Assembly: GCA_965200805.1 (NCBI GenBank)
Contig: OZ241384.1
Coordinates: 868,001 to 932,000 of the forward strand
Reading direction: 5' to 3'
Length of the DNA: 64,000 nucleotides
From: MPNP01 sp026709725
Lineage (GTDB): Bacteria > Pseudomonadota > Alphaproteobacteria > Rhodobacterales > Rhodobacteraceae
How positions within the stretch are numbered: the stretch's first letter is position 1; each line of letters begins with the position of its first letter. A model generated the notes under the pieces. The model had not been told where the DNA came from. It did no database searches and was given only the letters and a program-made list of their open reading frames with translations. Below, piece after piece: positions 26,043 to 34,889 of the stretch. The position numbers and the translations under genes are program-made.

Positions 26043-26118
26043 GGGCCCGTAGCTCAGTTGGTAGAGCAACTGACTTTTAATCAGTGGGTCACAGGTTCGA
26101 ATCCTGTCGGGCTCACCA
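26043..26118 (+). tRNA. tRNA-Lys (TTT)
   Basis: A complete 76-nt cloverleaf: acceptor GGGCCCG pairing with CGGGCTC, D-arm GCTC...GAGC, anticodon stem CTGAC/GTCAG-like with loop CTTTTAA (anticodon TTT), T-arm with GGTTCGAATCC, and an encoded CCA. It is not followed by a recognisable integrase. Confidence 0.96.
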
Positions 26119-26615
26119 GCAACACAAAGCTTCCGGAACGCTCCGGATGTTCGGACTCAACCTGCATCAGCATGATGCAGGATCGGCAACAGGCATGGTT
26201 TCATGCCTCCTCGTGTATTCAGGCATACTCTCACCTTGATTGACGCACCACACCCCATGACCGTCTCGGTGAGGTCCCCGCCGCTCCCTCCTGACTCCAC
26301 CATCTCCCGAGACTCTCTCCTCCGGCCGGCCCGGAGGGGCAGTTGAGATTGTGGAGAGAATGGTCACCGTGCTCCACTTCTTCTTTGAAGAAGTCCTCGG
26401 TGTTATCCCGTATTGCCCCCCTTCGCTGACCATGATCACGGGCGGCAGCACCTCCCGAATCAATGGGAAGTCCGTTGTGCGACCCTCGGGTGCGCAGGTG
26501 CACTGAAAGGGGGCGCGCTCTTCATCAGGACTTGAGAATCTTCAGATGAATCACTACCTGACCAGTCAGATATTGCATGCTCTGCACGGCTTGCATCACT
26601 GGACATGAGGTTTGC
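26119..26615. other. Spacer after tRNA-Lys, no gene recognised
   Basis: About 500 bp. Short frames here have no family signature. A small perfect hairpin (ACTTCTTC/GAAGAAGT) lies near 26380. The end of the stretch contains the weak GAGG ribosome site of the SDR gene. It could hold a degraded gene but nothing identifiable. Confidence 0.35.
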
Positions 26616-27560
26616 ATGAAAAGGCCCACGCAACATATCTGGATTGATACGTTTTTCCCGCGCCAGTCAACTGACAGGGTCCCGGATCAGGATCTGACCG
26701 GGACGATGATCGTCCTGACCGGCGGCACGGATGGGATGGGGCGCGTGGCGGCCGAGCGGCTGGCCTCCATGGGCGCGGACATCTGCCTCGTGGGCCGGAA
26801 CATGGCCAAGACACAACGCGTCATTGCTGACTTGAAAGCGGCAGGACATGAAGGGAATCTCCTGACTGTGGCGTGTGATCTCGGATCACTGGACAGCGTC
26901 CGAAAGGCCGCTGCCGACATTCTGGAGGCATGTCCGCGGATTGATCTTCTGATCAACTGCGCAGGCGCCAATATCATGAACCGGCAGTGCACGGCAGAAG
27001 GCTATGAAATGAACTTCGTGGTGAACTACCTGGGGCCGTTCCTGCTGACGGAACTCTTGCTTGAGCGTGTGACACAGGCCCCTGCAGCACGCATCATCAA
27101 CGTCACATCCGCCACACAAGCGAAGGCGCATCTGGATTTCGCGGATCTGCACCGCGAGACCGGGTGGACGCTGTTTTCGACATACGCCCAGGCCAAGCTG
27201 TGCATGATTATCCATACACGCGATATGGCCGCACGACTGAATGAGAGTGGCATCACCGGCGTCACTGTAAACAGCTTGAATCCGGGCTATATCCAGAGCA
27301 ACCTCTCACGCGACTCCAAGGGTTGGGTGAATATCTTCGTCCGTCTGTTCAACCATCGTGCGGCACCAACCTGGGTTGGGGGTGAACGTATCGTGGCAAT
27401 GGCTCTGGGCAAGAAGTATGAAGACCTGTCAGGGGCGTATATCTACGAGGATGTCCAGGCCAGCCCCAATCCCGAAGCACTGGACACCGTCAAAGCCGCC
27501 CGGCTGCTGGATCTTTCTTATGAAATGACGGGGCTGACCCGTCCGCGCCGTGACATGTAA
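26616..27560 (+). CDS. Short-chain dehydrogenase (retinol-dehydrogenase-like)
   Basis: This is a 314-residue SDR. The NAD(P)-binding TGGTDGMG is at about residues 38-45, NCAGAN at about 115, a Ser-containing NVTSA segment follows, and the catalytic pair is YAQAK. The length and the extended C-terminus (INPGYIQSNL-like region, then LSGAYIYEDVQ) resemble the RDH/WWOX-like group rather than classical 250-residue SDRs. The upstream frame start at 26577 lacks support. It is alone, flanked by relics, so substrate and pathway cannot be inferred. Confidence 0.82.
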   Translation: MKRPTQHIWIDTFFPRQSTDRVPDQDLTGTMIVLTGGTDGMGRVAAERLASMGADICLVGRNMAKTQRVIADLKAAGHEGNLLTVACDLGSLDSVRKAAADILEACPRIDLLINCAGANIMNRQCTAEGYEMNFVVNYLGPFLLTELLLERVTQAPAARIINVTSATQAKAHLDFADLHRETGWTLFSTYAQAKLCMIIHTRDMAARLNESGITGVTVNSLNPGYIQSNLSRDSKGWVNIFVRLFNHRAAPTWVGGERIVAMALGKKYEDLSGAYIYEDVQASPNPEALDTVKAARLLDLSYEMTGLTRPRRDM

Positions 27561-27706
27561 CGGCCTGGACACGCACCGTACCGGAAATCCAAACCGAAAA
27601 GGTCCTCGTACAGTTCTTCGGCAGTGGCTGATCGACACTGCGATCTGCCACTGACCAGTCTTACGATTTCAATACGGTTCACTGCGGACAACCCGCTTAT
27701 CACCTC

Positions 27707-28190
27707 TTGCTGAGTCGAGCCGGGACAGACAGCAGGTCAGCGGTCCACGACCGAAGGATCATGGACGGCATCGTCTTCGTCCTGCGCACCGGGACACCGC
27801 AGCACGACCTTCCCGAGTGCCATGGTCCCCACTCGACCGGCTGCAACCGCACCAGCCCCCGGAACGGGACCGGCACCCGGCCCCGGGACCTTGAGGAGTC
27901 CACGGGTGATGACGATGGGGGCAGGCGGTGGCCCGGTCCGCCTGCGCATGCCGGACGCCGCCGTCGTCGGGATCATGGATCCGGGCGGGTGGGCAACGGT
28001 GCAGACCCCTGTGTCAGTGACAGGACGGGTTCCGATCCGGGGCCGGCATCCGGTAGTGCCCAAGCCGGGGTGCGGCCCGCCAACCTTGCGCCCGGTGCAG
28101 CGGGCGGAACGGCACCACCACCCTTGGCACTCCCCTGCCCACGGCCCGCGATGGTGCCACCCCCGGAATCATGAAGGATCCATCAGGGAG
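27707..28190 (+). pseudogene. IS5-family transposase relic, second copy
   Basis: DRRIMDGIVFVLRTGTP at about 27750-27800, then DLPECHGPHSTGCNR, match the N-terminal block of IS5-family transposases (DGIxxVLRTGxPWRDLPExxGPxxTxxNR). Reading then breaks down in GC-rich sequence. The DNA around AGGATCATGGACGGCATCGT is nearly identical to 18342-18377, and a WATVQTPVSV segment also has a counterpart there. Both loci derive from the same element. Confidence 0.65.
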
Positions 28191-28204
28191 AGCGATGGGG
28201 TGGT

Positions 28205-28457
28205 GGGGAGGATGATGGAACGGCCCGTGACCCGACACGGGGTCCCCGTGATCCCGGGCACCCTCCCGACCCACATGTCGGCGCATGTCCATATCCGGCT
28301 CAGGGACCATCCCCCGAGGATGGATGGACGGGGATGGGGACCATCCCCGTCACGCCCATCTCGTCGTCGTGGATGAATGCCGTCGAGGGACGCGGTTCGA
28401 CACGGGGCCGGCGGCGGTTGCAGGAAAGGGGAAGGTCTGTGGTGCGATGACCGCTAG
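28205..28457 (+). pseudogene. IS630-family relic, 3' end
   Basis: VIPGTLPTHMSAHVHIRL...HPP followed by PSPSRPSRRRG parallels the decayed IS630 middle section at about 15960-16100, including the same frame shift. The end GATGACCGCTAG (28446-28457) resembles the IS630 relic terminus (GATCGACCACTAG). Only the 3' quarter of the element remains. Together with the IS5 relic it forms a nested or tandem insertion scar. Confidence 0.5.
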
Positions 28458-28466
28458 ATATTCCAT

Positions 28467-28590
28467 TTATATTTCAAGTAATTGACTATCATTGTGTATT
28501 TTGAGATCCGTCAACTCATGTGCATAATCGCCTATCTGAATAACTCCGTCAGTCAATTTGATTGAAAGTCTGGACCTTGGAATGCGTCCG
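28467..28590 (-). pseudogene. C-terminal gene fragment R4, copy 2
   Basis: The minus strand reads SRLSIKLTDGVIQIGDYAHE, then LTDLKIHND and a stop (rc at 28467-28469). It is homologous to 21038-21141. It overlaps the 3' end of the MFS gene in another frame, so the MFS C-terminus may have been altered by the same junction. Confidence 0.5.
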
Positions 28591-29805
28591 ACACGAATCA
28601 GTCCGACTAACTGAAATGTCGGCAGTGGGAACGGAGCTTGGGTTGTCGTCGATGGTGTGATCAAATGCTACACAGACCCGGGCGGACCCAAGCCGGATGA
28701 CAGCCAGTGTCATCGTGACGAGGATGGCGGCAAAGACCGACATGGAAATCAACAGTCCGACCTGATCAGCAAGTGCGCCACTCGCAATGGTTGGCAGAGA
28801 AAAGCCGACATAGGCATAGACGAACAAACCTGCCGCCGCGCGTGCGCGATTATCGGGGGCACGCGCGGCAAATTCCGACAGGCTGGCAAGATAGGTGAAC
28901 CCGTAGCTGGCGGAACTTGTGATTGCCGTACCCGCCAGTATGAACCGGATTGATTGTGTCCAGACCCCGAACAGCAGTATTAGGTATCCAAGCGGAACGA
29001 GTAGAAAACCCGTGTTCAGAGCCACATCATTTGACAGTTTCTTTGCCAGAGGTTGTGACAGGAAGCCCACGAAAATGGCAAGAAAAACAACAAGGCCCGT
29101 GCCACCAAGATCCTGTTCCTCCAGTTGCAAGGGAACCACGGCGATGGTCATGCCTGTGGTGGACCACGCCATCGCGAGTGCAACGCCATACTTCCATGTG
29201 TTTTTCGGGAAGACAGGCAAGCGCACCATCGGCACTTTTGTGGGGCTGTCCGCCCGTGGCAATGCGAGCACTGCGAAAACAAGCACGGGGGCCACAACAA
29301 ACAGGGCAAGAAAACTTGTTGGTGCCGTGCTTGTGCCTTGCAACGATAGACTGAAACCCGTTGCCAACGCCCCGCCGCCAAAGCCCAGAGAGGTCGCGGA
29401 TGTCACCAGCAAAGTGGCTTGACGCGTTTTGTCCTGACCAGACAGTTCAGCCATGTAAGCGGTGCCTGCCGTTGTGGCAAACCCGGTTGACACGCCAAGG
29501 ATAAATCGTGTCGTCACCAGTGCGGGCCAAGTGGGCACCATCGCCAGCAATGCGGTTCCTCCCACACACAAGCACAGTGCCATGGCAATTGGCACCCGCC
29601 GCCCGATGCGGTCCGACGCACCTCCGAGCAAGATCAGGGTGGGCATCAGCCCGGTCACATAAGCCGCAAATGCGACCGTGACAGCCATCGCGCCTACCTG
29701 GCTATTTTCGGCATACACCGCATAAAGCGGTGCTTGCAGGTTGACGGCATAAGTTGCGATGAAAAGCGCCAATGCGAGAATCGCATGATTGAGAGTGTCC
29801 CGCAT
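28549..29805 (-). CDS. MFS transporter
   Basis: This 418-residue inner-membrane protein has about twelve hydrophobic helices. The cytoplasmic loop GGASDRIGRRVPIAMALCL after TM2 is the major-facilitator signature A. Most likely a proton-driven efflux or uptake carrier; no substrate motif is visible. The last ~45 residues after the final helix (from about VIRLGSARV) are hydrophilic and fall partly in sequence shared with another locus, so the C-terminus may be a fusion at an insertion junction. It is divergent from a MocR-type regulator, which probably controls it. Confidence 0.88.
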   Translation of the reverse strand: MRDTLNHAILALALFIATYAVNLQAPLYAVYAENSQVGAMAVTVAFAAYVTGLMPTLILLGGASDRIGRRVPIAMALCLCVGGTALLAMVPTWPALVTTRFILGVSTGFATTAGTAYMAELSGQDKTRQATLLVTSATSLGFGGGALATGFSLSLQGTSTAPTSFLALFVVAPVLVFAVLALPRADSPTKVPMVRLPVFPKNTWKYGVALAMAWSTTGMTIAVVPLQLEEQDLGGTGLVVFLAIFVGFLSQPLAKKLSNDVALNTGFLLVPLGYLILLFGVWTQSIRFILAGTAITSSASYGFTYLASLSEFAARAPDNRARAAAGLFVYAYVGFSLPTIASGALADQVGLLISMSVFAAILVTMTLAVIRLGSARVCVAFDHTIDDNPSSVPTADISVSRTDSCRTHSKVQTFNQID

Positions 29806-29859
29806 GGGTTGGTTTCCTTCGACTGCTTCACCTCAGATTGACACAGTCAAAAAAAATAA

Positions 29860-29877
29860 TACAATTATTTTATTGTA
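29860..29877. promoter_or_regulatory. Palindrome between MFS and MocR-type genes
   Basis: TACAAT and ATTGTA form a perfect inverted repeat with a six-base spacer (TATTTT) in the AT-rich 108-bp intergenic space. It is a plausible operator for the adjacent GntR/MocR regulator or overlaps the promoters. Confidence 0.45.
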
Positions 29878-29913
29878 CTAATTACAGTGACATCTTACAG
29901 AGGGTCTGGAAAG

Positions 29914-31254
29914 ATGATCTACTTGAAACTTGCTGAAAAACTGATTTCTCAAATCAGGTCTGGTGAGATAGCGCCCGGCACGCAACTGCCAACCCACCGA
30001 GCGTTTGCCGAGTCGCATGGTATTGCGCTGGCCACTGCGTCACGGACGTACAAGATGTTGAAACAGAGAGGCTTCATTATTGGTGAGACTGGTCGCGGAA
30101 TGTTTGTTCGCGACCCCGAAATTCCGATGACTTTGGGTATAGAACATCTCGAAGGTGAGCCTCATGTCGATCTGGTATTTAACATGCCCTGCGCCCCGGA
30201 AGATGGAGATATCCTGCGATCCGGGTTGCGTTGGTTGGCGAAAAAGGGCGACCTGAACGGGGCACTCAAATATCAGCCGCATGGAGGAGTGCTGTCAGAG
30301 CGGAAAGTGTTCGCGTCCTATCTGTCAGAGCGGCTTGGCGTCATTGATCCAGACCACTTGTTCATCACGTCAGGGGCGCAGCACGGGTTGTCGATTGTGA
30401 CCCTTGGATTGTTGGCACGCGGTGATACCGTGGCTACGGATAAATTGACTTATCCGGGGTTCCTGGCGGCCGTGGGATTGCGCGATCTGATGTTGCAGAA
30501 CGTACCAAGCAGAGACGGATGCATGGATCCTGAAGCCTTGGCGCGGATCTGTGCGCAAAAGCGGATTCAGGCAGTCTATCTCATCCCGACGGTGCATAAT
30601 CCGTTGGGGTCTGTCATGGGCGAAGCTGCCCGTCATGCCATCGTCAAAGTTGCGCGCCGCCATGGTCTCTTGATCATTGAGGATGGCGCCTATGATTTTT
30701 TAGAGACCGATCCGCCCCCCAGTTTTCTTGAATTGGCGCCGGAACGGACGGTCTATGTCGGTGGGATTTCCAAGATTTTGGCAACCGGATTGCGGGTCGG
30801 ATACATCGTGGCACCGCCGGATCTTGGCAGCCTGATTACGATGACTATTCGGGCAACCACGTGGAATACGCCCGCAATTCTTACGTCATTGGTCACGCAC
30901 TGGATCGCGGACGGATTGATCCAAGATTTTGAAACCACTCGCAGGAACGCCGGTATGAAAGGGCAAGCCATGTGCGGAGAGGTTTTGCACGGATATAAAA
31001 TGTCTGCGCATCCGAATGCGAGTTTTACCTGGCTCTGGCTACCAGACAGGAAACGTGCCGAACCAATTGTAGCACAGCTGGCCGACTTGGGAATCGCGGT
31101 GTCTTCGGCTGAACCGTACACAATTGGGCATGGAGCACCAAATGCCTTGCGGCTGGCATTCGGCGGGATCGGGGATGAGGTGTTTCAGTTTGGTTTGGAG
31201 AAAATCCGAGCAGTCGTGGAGAACGCCGCAAACTGTGGGGGCGCGTCAGGCTAA
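29914..31254 (+). CDS. MocR/PdxR-type regulator (GntR HTH + aminotransferase fold)
   Basis: This is a 446-residue fusion. The N-terminal GntR winged helix is at about 1-70 (LAEKLISQIRSGEIAPGTQL, ASRTYKMLKQRGFI). A class I aminotransferase-like domain follows, with TSGAQHGL, IPTVHNPLG, IIEDGAYDF and the PLP Lys in GGISKILATGLR. Such proteins sense PLP or amino compounds and usually regulate the neighbouring gene. The frame also has a GTG at 29887, but AGAGGG spacing favours the ATG at 29914. Base composition here (and in the MFS gene) is less GC-rich than the flanks, suggesting transfer as a pair. Confidence 0.9.
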   Translation: MIYLKLAEKLISQIRSGEIAPGTQLPTHRAFAESHGIALATASRTYKMLKQRGFIIGETGRGMFVRDPEIPMTLGIEHLEGEPHVDLVFNMPCAPEDGDILRSGLRWLAKKGDLNGALKYQPHGGVLSERKVFASYLSERLGVIDPDHLFITSGAQHGLSIVTLGLLARGDTVATDKLTYPGFLAAVGLRDLMLQNVPSRDGCMDPEALARICAQKRIQAVYLIPTVHNPLGSVMGEAARHAIVKVARRHGLLIIEDGAYDFLETDPPPSFLELAPERTVYVGGISKILATGLRVGYIVAPPDLGSLITMTIRATTWNTPAILTSLVTHWIADGLIQDFETTRRNAGMKGQAMCGEVLHGYKMSAHPNASFTWLWLPDRKRAEPIVAQLADLGIAVSSAEPYTIGHGAPNALRLAFGGIGDEVFQFGLEKIRAVVENAANCGGASG

Positions 31255-31334
31255 CCGACAGCGTGCCGCCTGGCTGCCGGCCCTGGCAGACAGAGAGGTG
31301 AGCCAGCCACCCCCGGACCCGCCGGAAACACGCC

Positions 31335-31393
31335 CCCGACAGCCCGCAGGAGCCCGCATCCTCCCCGGCTGGCATGGCCTGCGGGCTGTCGGG
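31335..31393. repeat. 16-bp perfect hairpin downstream of MocR-type gene
   Basis: CCCGACAGCCCGCAGG (31335-31350) and its exact reverse complement (31378-31393) enclose a 27-base loop. It lies about 80 bp after the regulator stop in a ~400-bp non-coding space before the SelD fusion gene. No T-run follows. It could act as an mRNA end structure or be an insertion end. The rest of 31255-31653 holds nothing else recognisable. Confidence 0.5.
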
Positions 31394-31653
31394 ACGATCA
31401 CTGCCACTCGGGCACTCAGGGGCTGGCAGAGCCGGGCCCCAAACCCTGCACGGATGACCGGTGGCGGGACCGTTGCGTCCCTGCGGACCCAACTCGGGAA
31501 AGCCGCCCGGGATAACACATTCCCGCTCAAACCCATCCGTTCCGCAGGACAATTGACGGACACCGGGGAACCGGCAATGATTCAAGAGCGATTGCCCTGA
31601 CGGAAGGGTCGTTGTCCTTGACAGGCAAGACAAGTTCGATCATGGGGGACCTG

Positions 31654-33831
31654 ATGGTGCAACGCGGGCAGAATTCACAATCAATACCTCTGACCAGGGA
31701 CCTGGTGCTCGTTGGCGGCGGGCACACCCATGCGCTTCTGCTTTTGCGATGGGGCGCCGACCCTTTGCCCGGAACCCGTGTCACAGTCATCAACCCGACG
31801 TGCACAGCACCCTATACCGGTATGCTGCCGGGTTATGTTGCCGGTCATTACCAGCGCCATGAACTGGATATTGATATCGCAAGGCTTGCTGTCCGGACCG
31901 GAGTCCGATTTATCCAAGGATCCGTCCAGCAGATCAATCCGGACTCCAGGAGGATCTGGATCAGTGGCAGACCGCCGATTGACTTCGATGTTCTCAGTCT
32001 CAACATCGGGATCCATTCGGACATGCCTGACATCCCCGGTGCCAGTGACTGCGCCCATCCTGCCAAGCCCCTTGATGATTTTGCATCGCAATGGGACCGG
32101 TTCATTGATGATGTCGGGAGGGGTCGTGATGCCAGCGTCGCCGTGGTCGGCGGCGGCGTCGGCGGCGTCGAACTGGCAATGGCAATGCACCATCGGCTGC
32201 AAAGCACAGCACCCGGCCCCGTAACGGTTCGCATTTTTGAACAGGGTTCTCATCTGCTTTCCGAGATTGGTCCGGGATCACGCAAGGTTCTGTTACGAAG
32301 GATAAAAAAGGTCGGCATCACGTGGCAGTGCGGCATCAGTGTTGCATCAATCGATCATCATTCAGTGACAACAGCCGACTCCGAGTCCTGTGACAGTGAA
32401 TTTGTTGCACTGGCCGCCGGCTCCCGACCCCATGCATGGGTACAGGAGTCCGGTCTTGCCGGCAGCGATGGCTTTGTGCCAACCGACACCTACCTCCGGG
32501 TCATTGGTCGAGAGAACATTTTTGCCGTTGGCGATTGTGCACGTTTCGTACCCAGACCCCTTCCCCGGGCCGGTGTCTACGCTGTCCGGCAGGCTCCAGT
32601 CCTCTATCGCAATCTCAGGGCCGCGCTGGAGGGTTCTTCACTCAGGAGATTTCGCCCCCAGACCCATTTCCTGAAACTGGTTTCAACCGGGTCAAGGAAT
32701 GCGGTGGGGTGCAAGTATGGCCTCACCATTGCCGGTGGGGCGGTCTGGCGATTGAAAGACCGGATTGACCGTCACTTCATGCGTCAATTCGCCAGGATGC
32801 CTGCAATGGCCCATGCAATTCCTGATGCAGCGGCGATGGGCGTTCAGGATATCATGCGTGATGCTCCAACAGTGTGTCGGGGATGCGGTGGCAAGGTCGG
32901 TCGCATGACTCTCGACTCGTCACTCGGCGTTGCAACACCTTCCAAACTCGATGATGCCGCCAGCATCACGATCAATGGCCGCAACCTGCTCATCACAACG
33001 GACCATATCAGTGCCATCACCGAGGATCCCTGGCATTTTGCCCGTATCGCAGCGGCTCACGCAACCGGTGACATCTGGGCCATGGGCGCAACTCCACACT
33101 CGGCACTCGTAACGGTTGTCCTGCCACGGATGAGTGAATCTCTGCAGGAGCGGACTCTTTCAGACATCATGAACGGTGTCCGATCATGCCTTGAACCGGA
33201 GCAGGTCACAATCATCGGTGGTCACACAGCGCAGGGAAGCGAGATGGTGATTGGCCTGACGGTTCTGGGCGATGCATCATCAGGAACACTGACGAAGTCC
33301 GGTGCCCGGCCTGGTGATATCCTCATCCTGACCAAGTCCATTGGCACAGGTGTTCTTCTCGCAGGCGCCATGACAGGTGAAACCCGTGGTGCTGATCTGA
33401 TGACAGCACTTGAGATGATGCAGACCACATCAGCCCGGGCCGCACAAGTTCTGGCACGACATGCCCGGGCAATGACAGATGTCACCGGCTTTGGTCTGGC
33501 TGGGCATCTCCACGAGATCCTGCAGGCATCAGGCGTTGCCGCCCACCTCAATCTTGATGATATCCCATTGCTGCCCGGGGCACTCAGACTCGCCGTGAAG
33601 GGCATTCGATCATCACTGTGGCCCGCCAATGCACGCATCCTTACCATTGATGGTTCGGCCAGCGGCCCACGGTCTGAACTCCTCTTTGATCCACAAACAT
33701 CCGGCGGACTTCTTGCCGCACTGCCCGCCGATTCAATTGAGACATTCCTTGCAGATGCACAGCAACAATCAATCCAATGCTGGCAAATCGGCGCAATCGA
33801 AACCGGACCGCCCCGACTCACCGTCCATTGA
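31654..33831 (+). CDS. selD: NADH-dehydrogenase-like oxidoreductase fused to selenide water dikinase
   Basis: This 725-residue fusion has, first (about 1-385), a pyridine-nucleotide-disulfide oxidoreductase module with LVLVGGGHTHALLLLRW, VAVVGGGVGGVELAMAM and FAVGDCARF. Second (about 400-725) is SelD, which makes selenophosphate from selenide and ATP. It has CRGCGGKVG (second Cys is the catalytic Cys; no Sec is needed), the DDAASI region, TTDHISAI and IIGGHTAQGSEM. The start at 31654 follows GGGGGA; the TTG/ATG starts upstream lack a site. The fused reductase may supply reduced selenium. A SelU gene lies 1.1 kb downstream on the other strand. Confidence 0.92.
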   Translation: MVQRGQNSQSIPLTRDLVLVGGGHTHALLLLRWGADPLPGTRVTVINPTCTAPYTGMLPGYVAGHYQRHELDIDIARLAVRTGVRFIQGSVQQINPDSRRIWISGRPPIDFDVLSLNIGIHSDMPDIPGASDCAHPAKPLDDFASQWDRFIDDVGRGRDASVAVVGGGVGGVELAMAMHHRLQSTAPGPVTVRIFEQGSHLLSEIGPGSRKVLLRRIKKVGITWQCGISVASIDHHSVTTADSESCDSEFVALAAGSRPHAWVQESGLAGSDGFVPTDTYLRVIGRENIFAVGDCARFVPRPLPRAGVYAVRQAPVLYRNLRAALEGSSLRRFRPQTHFLKLVSTGSRNAVGCKYGLTIAGGAVWRLKDRIDRHFMRQFARMPAMAHAIPDAAAMGVQDIMRDAPTVCRGCGGKVGRMTLDSSLGVATPSKLDDAASITINGRNLLITTDHISAITEDPWHFARIAAAHATGDIWAMGATPHSALVTVVLPRMSESLQERTLSDIMNGVRSCLEPEQVTIIGGHTAQGSEMVIGLTVLGDASSGTLTKSGARPGDILILTKSIGTGVLLAGAMTGETRGADLMTALEMMQTTSARAAQVLARHARAMTDVTGFGLAGHLHEILQASGVAAHLNLDDIPLLPGALRLAVKGIRSSLWPANARILTIDGSASGPRSELLFDPQTSGGLLAALPADSIETFLADAQQQSIQCWQIGAIETGPPRLTVH

Positions 33832-33894
33832 GCAGGATGACCCCGCGAAGGATTCTGCTGACATCCGGAAACTGCTGCGGCAATCACATCCGCT

Positions 33895-34314
33895 TCACTT
33901 GAATGGGGTCTTCTGACTGACTGTCATGGCGAGGGGGTGCCCCAACAGCTTACCATCCGCAGTCAGTAGTTTGAGACCTTCCTCCTGCGCCTGGGCCAGG
34001 AGCATCTCATCGAATGCATCATGATGACTGAGCGGAACATCAAGTTCCTGTGCGGCATGTCGCATCGTCATCGGAATGAACGTCACATCCTGACCTTCAA
34101 GCACGGTCAGTGCAGCCTTCGGATCCAATGAACTCTTTCGTTCTCCTGACCGGTAACGCGCTGCAAACTTCAAACGCATCTCCCGGATTGACACGGCACT
34201 GACGAACATATGCACAGATGGACTTGCCAGGAACTGCCGCTCGGCATCCGACATCTTCCCAGGTGCTGACACGAGACCATAAAGATACGATGTATCAAGC
34301 AGTACTCTCAACAC
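33895..34314 (-). CDS. VapC-type PIN-domain toxin
   Basis: This 139-residue PIN-domain ribonuclease starts MLRVLLDTSYLYGLVS, with the first acidic residue D7. Further conserved positions are E in VSIREMRLK, D in HHDAFDEMLLAQA, and TADGKLL. Together these form the Mg-binding acidic cluster. It begins 3 bp after the antitoxin stop, the normal VapBC order. It probably cuts RNA when the antitoxin is degraded. Confidence 0.87.
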   Translation of the reverse strand: MLRVLLDTSYLYGLVSAPGKMSDAERQFLASPSVHMFVSAVSIREMRLKFAARYRSGERKSSLDPKAALTVLEGQDVTFIPMTMRHAAQELDVPLSHHDAFDEMLLAQAQEEGLKLLTADGKLLGHPLAMTVSQKTPFK

Positions 34315-34317
34315 TGG

Positions 34318-34578
34318 CTACTCATCGTCCAAACCAAGCACCTGCCGACTGAATGCCGGATCATCAAATCCCGATGGCCAGAGATTCCCGTCCTCTTTCA
34401 AGCCGACGCGGCGGCGTGCGGCGTCAAGCCTGTCAAAATCGATGCCACCGCGGCGTTTGCACGGGACCAGTTCCACCGCAGGATGGCCATAACGCGTGAT
34501 GAGAACACGCTCACCATTACAGGCGGCCGCAACCAGTTCAGAGAGGCGTGCCTTCGCATCACGGAGTGACAATTCCAC
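34318..34578 (-). CDS. Phd/YefM-type (VapB) antitoxin
   Basis: This 86-residue protein starts MELSLRDAKARLSELVAAAC, with NGERVLITRYGHPAVELVP, the Phd/YefM fold signature. The C-terminal half (DFDRLDAARRRVG onward) is the toxin-wrapping tail. It would bind and neutralise the PIN toxin encoded 3 bp downstream and autorepress. The pair sits between the two selenium genes. Confidence 0.87.
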   Translation of the reverse strand: MELSLRDAKARLSELVAAACNGERVLITRYGHPAVELVPCKRRGGIDFDRLDAARRRVGLKEDGNLWPSGFDDPAFSRQVLGLDDE

Positions 34579-34740
34579 TCATTCCATTCCCGCAAGGATA
34601 TGCTGATCGGTGCATTCATGGTCAATCTCTGCAAATTTTCAAGACTACATCGGGACCACATTTGCAGTTGTGATGAAAATCAAGCCTCATTCCGCATCAG
34701 GGTTTTTGCTCGGAGGCGGATTATCAGTCCACCCCGTGCC

Positions 34741-34808
34741 ACTCCGGGGTGCAATGCCCGGGAGCGGCCTCCCTGCCGCGATCCGATCGGTCGGAGCCTC
34801 CTGACTGA
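34741..34808 (+). repeat. Dispersed intergenic repeat R1, copy 2
   Basis: It shares the block GATCGGTCGG(A/G)GCCTCCTGAC with 14536-14600 and an upstream ACTCCG...TGCAATG block with 40381-40439. It lies in the 311-bp space (34579-34889) between the antitoxin and SelU genes, which holds nothing else recognisable. Confidence 0.55.
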
Positions 34809-34889
34809 CAAGATTGAATCCGAACCAGCAGTGCGGCATGTGGAGTTGAAGGCGTCCTGGTTCATACCTGCTGGCATGGTTTGCAGCGA

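Noticed and set aside
26043..26118. tRNA-Lys as an attachment site for an integrated element
   Set aside because: No integrase gene downstream and no repeat of the tRNA 3' end was found in the following sequence. Similar T-arm sequence at tRNA-Arg(CCT) is just the conserved T-loop.
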